64,000 bases of DNA, taken from the NCBI RefSeq assembly GCF_019904255.1, contig NZ_CP063203.1:248001-312000 (forward strand). Direction: 5' to 3'. The notes beneath the pieces are model-generated. The model saw only the letters and a list, made by a program, of their open reading frames with translations. It had not been told where the DNA came from and did not search any database. Source of the stretch: Marixanthomonas sp. SCSIO 43207 (GTDB lineage Bacteria > Bacteroidota > Bacteroidia > Flavobacteriales > Flavobacteriaceae). The first letter of the stretch is position 1, and each line of letters starts with the position of its first letter. This document shows, in pieces, positions 17,331 to 26,309 of the stretch. The position numbers and the translations under genes are program-made.

Positions 17331-18041
17331 ATGAAAAACTTTATTGCAGCTAGCACTTCAACAATATACAACGGCGCCTATTTAGATTATTTAAGCGAAG
17401 CATTAACTGAGCTTTTTTCTGAAACAGATGAGATACTTTTTATACCCTATGCCAGACCGGGCGGCATCTCACACGATGAATACACTCAAAAAGCTTCTGA
17501 AGCATTTAAAAAGATAAATAAAAAAGTTGTAGGCATTCATACGTTTAAAAATCCTGAAACTGCAATTAAAAATGCAAAAGGAATATTTACCGGAGGTGGT
17601 AATACGTTTGTTTTGGTTACAGCTTTGTACAAAAACCAAATTATGCAATCGCTGCGAGAAGTGATTTTTAATGGCACTCCTTATCTTGGCACTAGCGCAG
17701 GAAGTAATATATGCGGAGTAACTATGTGTACAACAAATGATATGCCTATTGTTTATCCGCCATCGTTTAAAACCCTAGGTGTTCTACCTTTTAATATCAA
17801 CCCACATTACTTAGATCCAGATCCTTCTAGCAAACATATGGGAGAAACCCGAGAAACACGCATTAAAGAGTTTCACACTCAAAACACCATTCCGGTGGTA
17901 GGATTAAGAGAAGGTAGCTGGTTGCGCGTCAAAGGAAGCTCTATTGTTTTAAAAGGAGAATTAAAAGCTAGAGTTTTTAAAAAAGATAAAGATCCCGAAG
18001 AAATTGACACCGAAACATCATTAAGCCAACTTACACTATAA
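17331..18041 (+). CDS. pepE: Dipeptidase E (S51 alpha-aspartyl dipeptidase)
   Basis: Cytosolic serine peptidase hydrolysing dipeptides with N-terminal aspartate. The 236 residues match PepE length. The nucleophile elbow GTSAGSN holds S122, close to S120 of the Salmonella enzyme. GIFTGGGNTF (85-94) and NINPHYLDPDP (about 157-167, catalytic His) are the other family landmarks. The gene stands alone. It converges with a GNAT gene with only two bases between stops and no terminator hairpin. Confidence 0.92.
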   Translation: MKNFIAASTSTIYNGAYLDYLSEALTELFSETDEILFIPYARPGGISHDEYTQKASEAFKKINKKVVGIHTFKNPETAIKNAKGIFTGGGNTFVLVTALYKNQIMQSLREVIFNGTPYLGTSAGSNICGVTMCTTNDMPIVYPPSFKTLGVLPFNINPHYLDPDPSSKHMGETRETRIKEFHTQNTIPVVGLREGSWLRVKGSSIVLKGELKARVFKKDKDPEEIDTETSLSQLTL

Positions 18042-18043
18042 TC

Positions 18044-18469
18044 TTATAGCTCTTTTACAAAATGATAGCCTTTGGCTACAAATCCTTGATTATAATAAAA
18101 TTTATGTGACGGAAAATTGTGAACGTAGGTGTTTAACTCCATCCAATTGCATCCTTTTTTGGTTACGTGGTTTGCAATAAAATCAATTAATTTTTTGCCT
18201 ATTCCTTTACTTTGAAAGTTTTCATCAATATACACGTGATCTAGTTCAACATTTTTACCGGCATAATGCCTCGTTTGGTACCACAAACCACATATACCTA
18301 TCAACGTTTCTGAATAATAAATACCTAGACACTCATAATTCTCGGTAGCCATACTCAAAACCCTTTCTTTTAAAACTGGTTCTGGCACACTATTTTCCTC
18401 CAGTTTTTGCAACAGCGGAATGATTACTAAAATTTCAGAAGCTGGAATTATACCAAAACGAAGTTCCAT
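18044..18469 (-). CDS. GNAT-family N-acetyltransferase
   Basis: I start at the ATG 18469 (141 aa, MELRFGIIPASEI). A longer reading to 18595 would run into the divergent M15 peptidase gene. Acetyl-CoA-binding motif A is seen as VYIDENFQSKGIGKKLIDF, preceded by the beta4 strand LDHV, and followed by motif B (WMELNTYVHNFPSHKFYYN) and the terminal GFVAKGYHFVK. The acceptor is unknown; small-molecule amines or ribosomal-protein-like targets are both possible. Confidence 0.85.
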   Translation of the reverse strand: MELRFGIIPASEILVIIPLLQKLEENSVPEPVLKERVLSMATENYECLGIYYSETLIGICGLWYQTRHYAGKNVELDHVYIDENFQSKGIGKKLIDFIANHVTKKGCNWMELNTYVHNFPSHKFYYNQGFVAKGYHFVKEL

Positions 18470-18515
18470 AAGTTTTATATTAATTGTACTTTTAAACAAA
18501 CCTCTAAAATACCAA

Positions 18516-19256
18516 ATGAACCGAAAAGATTTTATAAAAAACTCATTTCTTTCCCTAAGCGCTATTTCTCTATTGCCACTTGTATCATTTACCAACCAAG
18601 AAACCTTTACAATTGATCAACTTATAGGTAAAGGAAACCCAGACATTACTGGCAACAGCTATAGATCTACTATGCATAAAGAAGCCAAGAATGCTTTTTT
18701 AAAAATGAAACAAGCCGCTTCAAAAGAAAATATTACTATTGAAATTGTCTCTGCCTACCGAAGTTTTGAACGCCAAAAGCAGATTTTTGAAGGAAAATAC
18801 AATCGGTTTACAAAGCAAGGCTTATCACCAAGTGAAGCCATTGAAAAAATTATTGAATATTCAACCATACCTGGAACCTCAAGACACCACTGGGGGACAG
18901 ACATTGACATTATAGACGCAAATGCTCCCAGGCCAGAACACGTGTTGCAAGAAGAACACTTTCATGGCAAGGGGCCATTTTGTAGACTAAAAGAGTGGCT
19001 CAATGAATACGCCAACTCTTTCAACTTTTATGAAGTGTACACCAATAATGCAAATAGGAATGGTTTTAAATATGAACCTTGGCACTTTAGCTACGCGCCG
19101 GTTTCTATACCCATGTTAACAGCGTATAAAAAGCTAAATCTTCAACAAATACTTCAAAATGAACAAATAGAAGGAAGTGATTTTTTCACAGAAGAGTTTA
19201 TAAAAAAATATCGTGCAGAACATATTCTTGACATAAATCCAGATTTACTTTTGTAA
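18516..19256 (+). CDS. M15-family D-alanyl-D-alanine carboxypeptidase (VanY/LdcB-like), exported
   Basis: The start at ATG 18516 gives 246 residues and a clean signal peptide; an upstream in-frame start at 18420 would overlap the divergent GNAT gene. The signal begins MNRKDFIKNSFLSLSAISLL, which resembles a Tat signal (RRxFIK) with RK in place of RR. Peptidase motifs are present: VSAYRSFERQKQ, the zinc site PGTSRHHWGTDIDI (SxHxxGxxxD) and EPWHFSY. Expected role: trimming the peptidoglycan stem peptide in the periplasm. Confidence 0.88.
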   Translation: MNRKDFIKNSFLSLSAISLLPLVSFTNQETFTIDQLIGKGNPDITGNSYRSTMHKEAKNAFLKMKQAASKENITIEIVSAYRSFERQKQIFEGKYNRFTKQGLSPSEAIEKIIEYSTIPGTSRHHWGTDIDIIDANAPRPEHVLQEEHFHGKGPFCRLKEWLNEYANSFNFYEVYTNNANRNGFKYEPWHFSYAPVSIPMLTAYKKLNLQQILQNEQIEGSDFFTEEFIKKYRAEHILDINPDLLL

Positions 19257-19280
19257 CTTAGTGTATTAAATTTCAGTAAA

Positions 19281-20048
19281 ATGGCTTCAAGACGCAGTTG
19301 GAAAATTAGAATTTTTATAGGATTGGCTATTGTCGCTTTTGCCTTTTTTAAAAAATGTGCTAATACACAAGAAAACCCTTACACCGGAAAAGAACAAACT
19401 ATTTCAATGTCTACTGAAAAAGAAATTGCTATAGGTTTACAAAGTGCTCCCCAAATGATCAATCAATACGGAGGCATGCATCCAGATCAGAATCAACAAC
19501 GCTACATTGATGCAATTGGTGCAAAATTGGTTACTAACAGTTTGGCAAAAGACACACCGTATCAATATGAGTTTCATTTACTAGCAGATAATGAAACCAT
19601 AAATGCTTTTGCACTTCCTGGTGGACAAATTTTTATCACCCAAGCACTATTTTCAAAACTTACTTCTGAAGATCAATTGGCCGGTATACTGGGGCATGAA
19701 ATAGGTCATGTATTAGGCAGACACTCTGCAGAACGCATAGCTGAAACTGAATTTTGGCAAACTATTTCACAAGGAGCATCGGTAGGCGCAGATGCCGGAG
19801 AGCTTGTTGCCGGTATTGGTCAAAATGTACTACTAGGCAATGGCCGTGACGATGAACTGGAGAGCGATGAACTTGGTGTTAAATTTATGATGGATGCGGG
19901 TTACAACCCCTACGAAATGATTGAAGTTATGAAGATTTTAAAAGCTGCAGCAGGTCCCAATCGCTTACCAGAATTTAAAAGCACACATCCAGACCCAGAC
20001 AATCGCATTGAAAAAATCAAGCAAGCGATTGAAAAATTTGGAGGGTAA
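19281..20048 (+). CDS. M48-family zinc metallopeptidase (Oma1/BepA-like core)
   Basis: A 255-residue peptidase with an N-terminal hydrophobic segment (about 10-23) that is a membrane anchor or uncleaved signal. The zinc site is HEIGH at 139-143 in ILGHEIGHVLGRHSAERI. The third ligand is the glutamate in DDELESDELGVKFM. The C-terminus (FKSTHPDPDNRIEKIKQAI) holds the RxxxHP-like end typical of M48 (M48B/C) enzymes. No TPR domain follows, unlike BepA. Probable envelope protein quality control. It lies 24 bases after the M15 peptidase on the same strand. Confidence 0.9.
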   Translation: MASRRSWKIRIFIGLAIVAFAFFKKCANTQENPYTGKEQTISMSTEKEIAIGLQSAPQMINQYGGMHPDQNQQRYIDAIGAKLVTNSLAKDTPYQYEFHLLADNETINAFALPGGQIFITQALFSKLTSEDQLAGILGHEIGHVLGRHSAERIAETEFWQTISQGASVGADAGELVAGIGQNVLLGNGRDDELESDELGVKFMMDAGYNPYEMIEVMKILKAAAGPNRLPEFKSTHPDPDNRIEKIKQAIEKFGG

Positions 20049-20122
20049 TTTCTTTAAATTTCAATTTACAGAGCTTTCAATTTTGGGTAAGTTTATATAT
20101 TGCAAAAAAATTTCACTATTTC

Positions 20123-22048
20123 ATGTTTATAAGCAATGTCCCAAACATTATAAAAGAGTATCGCCCAGAACTTAACGGGTTGAGAGCTTTAGCAGTAATT
20201 CTTGTTTTACTTTTTCATTTAGACATTTCTTGGATGCAAGGTGGCTTTTTGGGTGTTGATGTATTTTTGGTTGTATCGGGCTACTTTATAAGTAAAAACA
20301 TTTTGTATGGATTACAAAATAACTCTTTTACATTCAAGAAGTTTTACACAAAGCGACTAAGAAGACTTTTTCCAGCCCTTATTTTTACACTCATTCTTGT
20401 AGTAATTGCAGGTTACTTTTTTTTCACACCTTCAAGTTATGAGCGACTGGGAAAATCTGCTATTTTTGCTTCCTTTTCACTGTCCAATTTCTTCTTTTGG
20501 AGTGAAGCAGGTTATTTTAATCTAGAATCGACCTACAAACCGCTATTGCACATGTGGTCTTTATCTTTGGAAGAGCAGTTTTATCTGTTTTGGCCACTAT
20601 TGCTAGTTGTTTTATACAAGTTTAAAAAACAATACCTTCATTTTTTTATACTAGTAATTGCTATAATTTCTATTGTTTTAGGTGAAATATATATTGCAAA
20701 CAATCCAAGTGCTGTATTTTTCTTAATACCCTTCAGAATGTTTGAATTTTTATTAGGTGCAAGTTGTATTTGGCTTGAAAAGTATTTTTTTAACAGAAAA
20801 ACCTACATCCTTGAAAGCCTATTTTTCATAGGGCTAGTACTCATTGTTTACTCTTCTGTCAAATTTGATCATTTTACCAGAATGCCGGGTGTTCTTTCAC
20901 TAGTTCCTTGTGTAGGTACTATGTTTATTATTGTTGCAGGAAAAGCGCCTAAACTAAGCTGGGTTTTAAAAAACAACGTTGTAGAAACCATCGGAAAAGC
21001 TTCTTACTCCATTTATCTTATTCATTGGCCAATCATTGTTTATTATAAATATTGGACTCTTTCTGACTTATCACTCTCCAATCAAATTAGTATTGGTCTT
21101 TCTTCAATTGTAGCTGGCCTTTTAATGTGGCATTTTATTGAAAACACCTTTAGGTATAGAAAAAGTAAGAAATCAAAGATTGACCCTATTTGGTTTACCG
21201 TACCCACACTTATACTTGTAATTTCATCATTCTCATTATTTATTTGGAAAAGTGAAGGAGTTACTTCAAGGTTTACTGATGAACTATACATGACCAAAGC
21301 TGAAATTTTAGAAAACAGGAAAATGTATTTTGATGAATACAAAGAAAACCAAGATTTACTAAAAGGCAAACCAAATAGTGGGCATGTAATGGTATTAGGC
21401 AACTCACACTCAGTAGATTTAATTTTTGCTTTGAGACAAAACGGTTTTAATTCAAAAATCACTTCTTTAAAAAGTTTGGGGAAATGCTATAACTTTGGTC
21501 AATCTTATGATGAAAATGCAGCTAAAGACTGTAAAGCACTGTTATCAAAAAATCTAAATAACAAAAATTGGAACAAGGTTGATGCCATCTTCCTACATGA
21601 TAATTGGCCAAAATTAGAAGTAGACGGCTTAAAAGAAATCATTGAAAAAATAAGAAATATTTCAAATGCTCCTATCTATGTATTTGGTCCAAAAATGACC
21701 TATGTAAAACAAATACCTGAAATTGTAAGATTAAGCAACTCCATTTCACCAAAAATAATTAATAAGAAAGCAGAAGAATTTTCAAGAAAAGATTTTAAAC
21801 TGCGATTAAACAATAATCTTAAAAAAGAACTATCAAAACCTTTCTATAGGAAATTAAACGTCTCATTTATTGATATCTTAGCCTTACAAGGTGGAGAAAA
21901 TCCTCAAAAGTTTGAGATAGTTTCTAGTGATGATTTAAAGTTTCTGTATTTTGACAATTCTCACTTTACAAAAAAAGGTTCAAAAAAACTTGGTAAAAAA
22001 CTTAAAGACAAACATCCTAGCTTATTCGACATTAAAAATTTAAAGTAA
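20123..22048 (+). CDS. OafA/YrhL-type acyltransferase with C-terminal SGNH domain
   Basis: A 641-residue membrane O-acyltransferase. The N-terminal acyltransferase-3 domain (about 15-350) has about ten hydrophobic segments and the catalytic-type stretch LFHLDISWMQGGFLGVDVFL with the key histidine. After it come a linker helix and an extracytoplasmic SGNH domain (about 420-635) with VLGNSHSVDL (block I serine) and FDNSHFTKKGS (Asp-His block). Such fused enzymes O-acetylate surface polysaccharide, LPS or peptidoglycan; the acceptor is unknown because no glycan genes are nearby. Confidence 0.92.
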   Translation: MFISNVPNIIKEYRPELNGLRALAVILVLLFHLDISWMQGGFLGVDVFLVVSGYFISKNILYGLQNNSFTFKKFYTKRLRRLFPALIFTLILVVIAGYFFFTPSSYERLGKSAIFASFSLSNFFFWSEAGYFNLESTYKPLLHMWSLSLEEQFYLFWPLLLVVLYKFKKQYLHFFILVIAIISIVLGEIYIANNPSAVFFLIPFRMFEFLLGASCIWLEKYFFNRKTYILESLFFIGLVLIVYSSVKFDHFTRMPGVLSLVPCVGTMFIIVAGKAPKLSWVLKNNVVETIGKASYSIYLIHWPIIVYYKYWTLSDLSLSNQISIGLSSIVAGLLMWHFIENTFRYRKSKKSKIDPIWFTVPTLILVISSFSLFIWKSEGVTSRFTDELYMTKAEILENRKMYFDEYKENQDLLKGKPNSGHVMVLGNSHSVDLIFALRQNGFNSKITSLKSLGKCYNFGQSYDENAAKDCKALLSKNLNNKNWNKVDAIFLHDNWPKLEVDGLKEIIEKIRNISNAPIYVFGPKMTYVKQIPEIVRLSNSISPKIINKKAEEFSRKDFKLRLNNNLKKELSKPFYRKLNVSFIDILALQGGENPQKFEIVSSDDLKFLYFDNSHFTKKGSKKLGKKLKDKHPSLFDIKNLK

Positions 22049-22098
22049 AACAACTAGATTCTACCCCTATTTGCTCTAGACACAATCTTCATTTTCAG

Positions 22099-22106
22099 TA
22101 CCTTTG
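22099..22106 (+). promoter_or_regulatory. -7 promoter box of gpmI
   Basis: TACCTTTG matches TAnnTTTG, 38 bases before the gpmI ATG at 22145. This placement favours the ATG over the TTG at 22121. A TTTG at 22070-22073 exists, but at 25 bases it is too far for a standard -33 box. Confidence 0.45.
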
Positions 22107-22144
22107 TTTTTTAGTAATATTTGAAAAAATATCACACTGTACAA

Positions 22145-23659
22145 ATGAACAAAAAAGTCCTTTTACTCATCCTTGACGGATGGGGAGTAACACAAGACCC
22201 GGCTGTTTCTGCCATTGCACAAGCCAATACTCCTTATATTGACTCACTATATAACAAGTACCCCAATGCTCAGTTAATAACTCACGGTATGAATGTAGGC
22301 TTGCCAGATGGCCAAATGGGAAATAGTGAAGTAGGCCACATGAATCTAGGAGCCGGTCGCATTGTATATCAAGATTTGGCAAAAATTAATTTAGCAGTTA
22401 AAAACAACACCCTAAAAGATGAGCCTGTTTTAAGTGAAGCGTTTAACTATGCATTACAAAACAATAAAAAAGTTCATTTTATTGGCCTAGTATCAAACGG
22501 AGGTGTTCATTCACATATCAATCATTTAAAAGGACTATTGACTGCCGCTCACCAAAAAGGACTTAATGATATCTTTGTGCACGCCTTTACCGATGGCCGT
22601 GATGTTGACCCAAAATCTGGTGCAGGACATATTGAAGACCTGCAAAATCATTTAAAAACCACCAATGCAAAGCTAGCTTCAATTATTGGCAGGTATTTTG
22701 CAATGGATCGTGATAAAAGGTGGGAACGTGTGAAAAAAGCGTATGATCTGTTAGTCTTCGGAAAAGGAAAAAAATCAACCAACGCACTTGAAAGTATTCA
22801 ACAAAGTTATTCTGAAAATATAACCGATGAATTTTTAGAACCTATTGTACTTACTGAAAACGAAAAACCAATTGCAACTATTGACAAGGATGATGTGGTA
22901 TTATTCTTTAATTTCAGAACAGACAGAGGAAGGCAACTTACCGAAGCGCTAACTCAAGAAGATTTTCCAGATTATTCTATGAAAAAAATACCCTTGAAGT
23001 TTGTAACGATGACCAATTATGACGAGTCATTTAAAAACATAGAAGTAATTTATAACAAAGAAAACATTCAAGAAACGCTGGGTGAAGTTTTGGAAAAGAA
23101 TAAAAAAACGCAAATACGTATTGCTGAAACTGAAAAATATCCGCACGTAACATTTTTCTTTTCCGGAGGAAGAGAAGAACCTTTTGAGGGCGAAAAAAGA
23201 ATATTATGTCCTTCACCAAAAGTAGCCACTTATGATCTACAGCCAGAGATGAGTGCTTATGAAATACGTGACAAAATCATTCCTGAAATCAATTCAAAAT
23301 CTGCAGATTTTATTTGCTTAAACTTTGCCAATCCAGATATGGTTGGTCACACCGGCGTTTTTGATGCTGCTGTAAAAGCTTGTGAGACAGTTGATAATTG
23401 TTCAAGAGGCATTATTGAAGCCGCGCTAGCAAATGATTACACAACCGTAGTCTTGGCAGATCACGGAAACAGTGAAAAAATGAGAAATGAGGACGGATCA
23501 CCAAACACAGCTCACACAATCAATCCAGTACCAGTAATTATTGTAGACAATAACATAACACACGTTAAAAACGGAATTTTGGGTGATATTGCACCTACTA
23601 TTTTGCACTTAATGGGTATTACTAAACCAGAATCTATGACTCAAGATTCATTAATTTAA
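22145..23659 (+). CDS. gpmI: 2,3-bisphosphoglycerate-independent phosphoglycerate mutase
   Basis: Glycolytic/gluconeogenic mutase interconverting 3- and 2-phosphoglycerate with two Mn2+ ions. The ATG at 22145 gives 504 residues, a standard length; a TTG at 22121 would add only eight residues. Hallmarks: LLILDGWG at the N-terminus (first metal aspartate), GNSEVGHMNLGAGR with the phosphorylated S61, FTDGRDVDPKSG, the arginine-rich RYFAMDRDKRWERV, and the C-terminal metal site VLADHGNSEKM. The next gene follows after five bases. Confidence 0.97.
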   Translation: MNKKVLLLILDGWGVTQDPAVSAIAQANTPYIDSLYNKYPNAQLITHGMNVGLPDGQMGNSEVGHMNLGAGRIVYQDLAKINLAVKNNTLKDEPVLSEAFNYALQNNKKVHFIGLVSNGGVHSHINHLKGLLTAAHQKGLNDIFVHAFTDGRDVDPKSGAGHIEDLQNHLKTTNAKLASIIGRYFAMDRDKRWERVKKAYDLLVFGKGKKSTNALESIQQSYSENITDEFLEPIVLTENEKPIATIDKDDVVLFFNFRTDRGRQLTEALTQEDFPDYSMKKIPLKFVTMTNYDESFKNIEVIYNKENIQETLGEVLEKNKKTQIRIAETEKYPHVTFFFSGGREEPFEGEKRILCPSPKVATYDLQPEMSAYEIRDKIIPEINSKSADFICLNFANPDMVGHTGVFDAAVKACETVDNCSRGIIEAALANDYTTVVLADHGNSEKMRNEDGSPNTAHTINPVPVIIVDNNITHVKNGILGDIAPTILHLMGITKPESMTQDSLI

Positions 23660-23664
23660 AAACT

Positions 23665-24258
23665 ATGAAAAAAACACTTTTTGTATTATTGGCAGTAACA
23701 GTATTTGCTTGCGGATCACCAAAACAGAAAAAGACAGAATCTACTTCAGAAAAAAACAACGTTGAGAAAACCAAACCTGAAACAATTAATAAAGAAGTTC
23801 CAGATGAAGAAAACGGCGGAACCATGTTATTAGGGAAAATAAACAAACAAGGTCTCACAAAAGAACCTTATGCAGATTGGTTTCAAGCAAATCAAGATTT
23901 TCACAAACTAGACACTGCAACCGTCGAGAAAATAAAACCACTATTGAACGATGTTAAAATAACAGCTTTTATGGGTACTTGGTGTTCTGACAGCCAACGA
24001 GAAATACCTGCATTTTATAAAATTTTAGATCAAGCAAACTATGATTATAGCAAGTTAAAACTGTATGCTATGAACACTCAAAAGTTAACAGACGAAGGGT
24101 ATGAAAACAGCCTTGATATTAATTATGTTCCTACTCTAATTTTTTATAAAAACGGAAAAGAAATAGGTCGTTTTGTAGAACACGCACAAGAAACTCTTGA
24201 AAAAGACATATATGCAATTTTAAGTGGTGCAGATTACAAGCACTCCTATCAAGAATAA
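23665..24258 (+). CDS. Thioredoxin-like lipoprotein with a CxxS active site
   Basis: A 197-residue protein. The short signal peptide ends at the lipobox VFAC (C16), so it is membrane-anchored, followed by a charged linker (about 17-55). The thioredoxin fold starts near residue 65. The redox motif is C107-S-D-S110 in GTWCSDSQREIPAF: the second cysteine of CxxC is serine. The cis-proline is present in YVPTLIFYKNGKE. A monothiol site suggests isomerase- or glutaredoxin-like chemistry or peptide binding rather than dithiol oxidation. It is 5 bases downstream of gpmI, with no clear functional link. Confidence 0.85.
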   Translation: MKKTLFVLLAVTVFACGSPKQKKTESTSEKNNVEKTKPETINKEVPDEENGGTMLLGKINKQGLTKEPYADWFQANQDFHKLDTATVEKIKPLLNDVKITAFMGTWCSDSQREIPAFYKILDQANYDYSKLKLYAMNTQKLTDEGYENSLDINYVPTLIFYKNGKEIGRFVEHAQETLEKDIYAILSGADYKHSYQE

Positions 24259-24273
24259 GTGCTACAATATTTG

Positions 24274-24281
24274 TATTTTTG
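24274..24281 (+). promoter_or_regulatory. -7 promoter box of the HAD-like hydrolase gene
   Basis: TATTTTTG fits TAnnTTTG and lies 19 bases before the ATG at 24301. No distinct -33 box at normal spacing. Confidence 0.4.
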
Positions 24282-24300
24282 CCGTTTATAAATTGTTATA

Positions 24301-24702
24301 ATGACGGATCGCTTGACCATAGCAGTAGATTTTGATGGAACAATAGTTGAAGATCAATATCCGAAAATTGGAAAACCAAAATTATTTGCGTTTGAAACAT
24401 TACGGAAACTGCAAGAAAACGGACATCGATTGATCCTCTGGACGTACAGAAACGGAAAGACCTTAGACGATGCCGTAGCTTTTTGTAAACAAAACGGAAT
24501 TCAGTTTTATGCAGTAAATAAAAGCTTTCCGGAGGAAAAATTTGATCCCACCTATAGTCGTAAAATTAACGCTGATGTCTTTATTGATGACCGAAACATT
24601 GGCGGTCTTTTAGAATGGGGGCAAGTCTATCAACAACTTATAGGCGAAGAGAAAAAAATTACACAAACCAAAAAAAAGAAAAAAGGATGGTTTCCTTTTT
24701 AA
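24301..24702 (+). CDS. Small HAD-superfamily hydrolase (BT0820-like)
   Basis: A 133-residue HAD fold protein without a cap domain. Motif I is D10-F-D12-G-T (AVDFDGTIVED), motif II is the threonine in LILWTYRNGK, and motif IV is VFIDDRNIGGL. It resembles the small structural-genomics HAD proteins of Bacteroides (BT0820 type), whose substrate is not established. The C-terminus is a lysine-rich tail (KKITQTKKKKKGWFPF). Its stop lies 8 bases before the map start. Confidence 0.82.
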   Translation: MTDRLTIAVDFDGTIVEDQYPKIGKPKLFAFETLRKLQENGHRLILWTYRNGKTLDDAVAFCKQNGIQFYAVNKSFPEEKFDPTYSRKINADVFIDDRNIGGLLEWGQVYQQLIGEEKKITQTKKKKKGWFPF

Positions 24703-24710
24703 AGAAAAAG

Positions 24711-25529
24711 ATGATAATACCTAAGAGCAACGAAGAAATAGAGTTAATGAGAGAGTCGGCACTTATTGTTTCAAAAACATTAGGTATGCTCGCTAAAGAA
24801 GTAAAACCGGGTGTCACCTCACTTCAGCTTGATAAATTGGCAGAAGAATTTATAAGAGACCATGGAGCCGAACCCGGATTTTTAGGTATGTATGACTTTC
24901 CTAACAGTTTATGCATGAGCCCAAATGCAGAAGTGGTTCACGGTATACCAAATGATGTTCCTTTACAAGAAGGCGATATTATATCTATTGATTGTGGTGC
25001 GTTAAAAAATGACTTTTATGGAGACCATGCGTATACTTTTGAAGTGGGTGAAGTAACTCCTGAAGTAAAAAAACTCTTGAAGGTTACTAAAGAATCTTTA
25101 TATGTTGGTATTCGTGAATTTAAAAAAGGAAATCGTGTAGGCGATGTAGGTTATGCTATTCAAAAATACTGTGAAGATCACGGGTATGGCGTAGTACGAG
25201 AGCTTGTAGGGCACGGCATAGGCAGAACCATGCACGAAGATCCTGAAATGCCAAATTATGGTCGTAGAGGTCGTGGTAAAAAATTTATTGAAGGTATGAC
25301 CGTTGCTATTGAACCTATGATTAACTTAGGAACACGTCGCATTGAACAATTAAAAGACGGTTGGACCATTTTAACAGCAGATCGAAAACCAAGCGCCCAC
25401 TTTGAGCATGATGTAGCATTGATTAACGGTAAACCCGAATTGCTTTCTACTTTCGCTTATATTTATGAAGCTTTAGGTATTACAAGTGATGAAGAAGATG
25501 AATTTCGGCAAAAAGAGCTGATTTTGTAA
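24711..25529 (+). CDS. map: Type I methionine aminopeptidase
   Basis: Removes the initiator methionine from new proteins. The ATG at 24711 gives 272 residues beginning MIIPKSNEEIELMRES, the usual MetAP start; an earlier ATG at 24687 would overlap the preceding gene. The five metal ligands are visible: two aspartates in SIDCGALKNDFYGDHAYTF, histidine in ELVGHGIGRTMHEDP, glutamate in VAIEPM, and glutamate in FEHDVALI. Unlike the ribosomal-cluster map genes of many bacteria, this one lies in a general housekeeping region. Confidence 0.96.
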   Translation: MIIPKSNEEIELMRESALIVSKTLGMLAKEVKPGVTSLQLDKLAEEFIRDHGAEPGFLGMYDFPNSLCMSPNAEVVHGIPNDVPLQEGDIISIDCGALKNDFYGDHAYTFEVGEVTPEVKKLLKVTKESLYVGIREFKKGNRVGDVGYAIQKYCEDHGYGVVRELVGHGIGRTMHEDPEMPNYGRRGRGKKFIEGMTVAIEPMINLGTRRIEQLKDGWTILTADRKPSAHFEHDVALINGKPELLSTFAYIYEALGITSDEEDEFRQKELIL

Positions 25530-25541
25530 GCTTTTCTAACC

Positions 25542-26309
25542 ATGCAAAAGGTTTCTGCTTTTTTTCTTAATTTATTTCCAAGGCCATTATTAATTAGGTT
25601 AAGTTATGTAATACGACCTTTTGTAGCTTTTTTTTTAAGAGGAACTAATTACAAAGACCCAATTGACGGAAAATCATACCGAAAATTTTTACCCTACGGT
25701 TATGAAAATGTACGTGAAAATGTCTTAGCCCCAGGAACTTTATCGCTAGAAAGACATAGACTGTGCTGGCTTTATTTAAAAAATGAAACTTCTTTTTTTT
25801 CTTCAGAATTAAAAGTACTTCATTTTGCTCCTGAACAAGCTTTTCACAAGCGATTCAAGAACTTGAAAAATCTTTCTTACACAACTACCGATCTTAATTC
25901 ACCAATAGCCGATGTAAAAGCTGACATTTGCGACTTACCATTTTCTGATAGTGAATTTGACTTTATAATTTGCAATCACGTATTAGAGCACATACCTGAT
26001 GACACTACGGCAATGAAAGAACTCTACCGTGTCTTGGCTCCTGGTGGAATTGCTATTTTACAAGTTCCGCTAGAGAATGACAGAGCTACCACTTTTGAAG
26101 ACGATAGCATTACAGACCCTAAGGAACGTGCCAAAATATTTGGTCAATATGATCACGTTCGTATTTACGGGATGGATTATTTTGAAAAATTGGCTTCGGT
26201 TGGTTTTTCAGTTGAAGCGGTAGATTATACGACTACTTTTTCAGAGGAAGAAATTTCTACCTATCGTTTGGCAAAAGGAGAACTGCTCCCTGTTTGTAGA
26301 AAAAATTAA
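25542..26309 (+). CDS. Class I SAM-dependent methyltransferase
   Basis: A 255-residue Methyltransf_11-type protein. N-terminal residues 1-60 include a hydrophobic stretch and FLPYGYENVRENVLAPGTLS. The SAM-binding core reads VLHFAPEQ (motif I, here APE instead of GxG), then ADICDLPFSDSEFDFIICNH (acidic loop and post-motif) and RVLAPGGIAILQVPLE. The substrate is unknown; the arrangement resembles family members annotated in cell-envelope or glycan loci. Its stop codon overlaps that of the convergent apbE in the palindrome TTAA. Confidence 0.8.
   Translation: MQKVSAFFLNLFPRPLLIRLSYVIRPFVAFFLRGTNYKDPIDGKSYRKFLPYGYENVRENVLAPGTLSLERHRLCWLYLKNETSFFSSELKVLHFAPEQAFHKRFKNLKNLSYTTTDLNSPIADVKADICDLPFSDSEFDFIICNHVLEHIPDDTTAMKELYRVLAPGGIAILQVPLENDRATTFEDDSITDPKERAKIFGQYDHVRIYGMDYFEKLASVGFSVEAVDYTTTFSEEEISTYRLAKGELLPVCRKN

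Noticed and set aside
22121-22144. TTG start eight codons upstream of gpmI
   Set aside because: The ATG at 22145 aligns with the usual N-terminus (NKKVLLLILDGWG), and the extra residues add nothing conserved.
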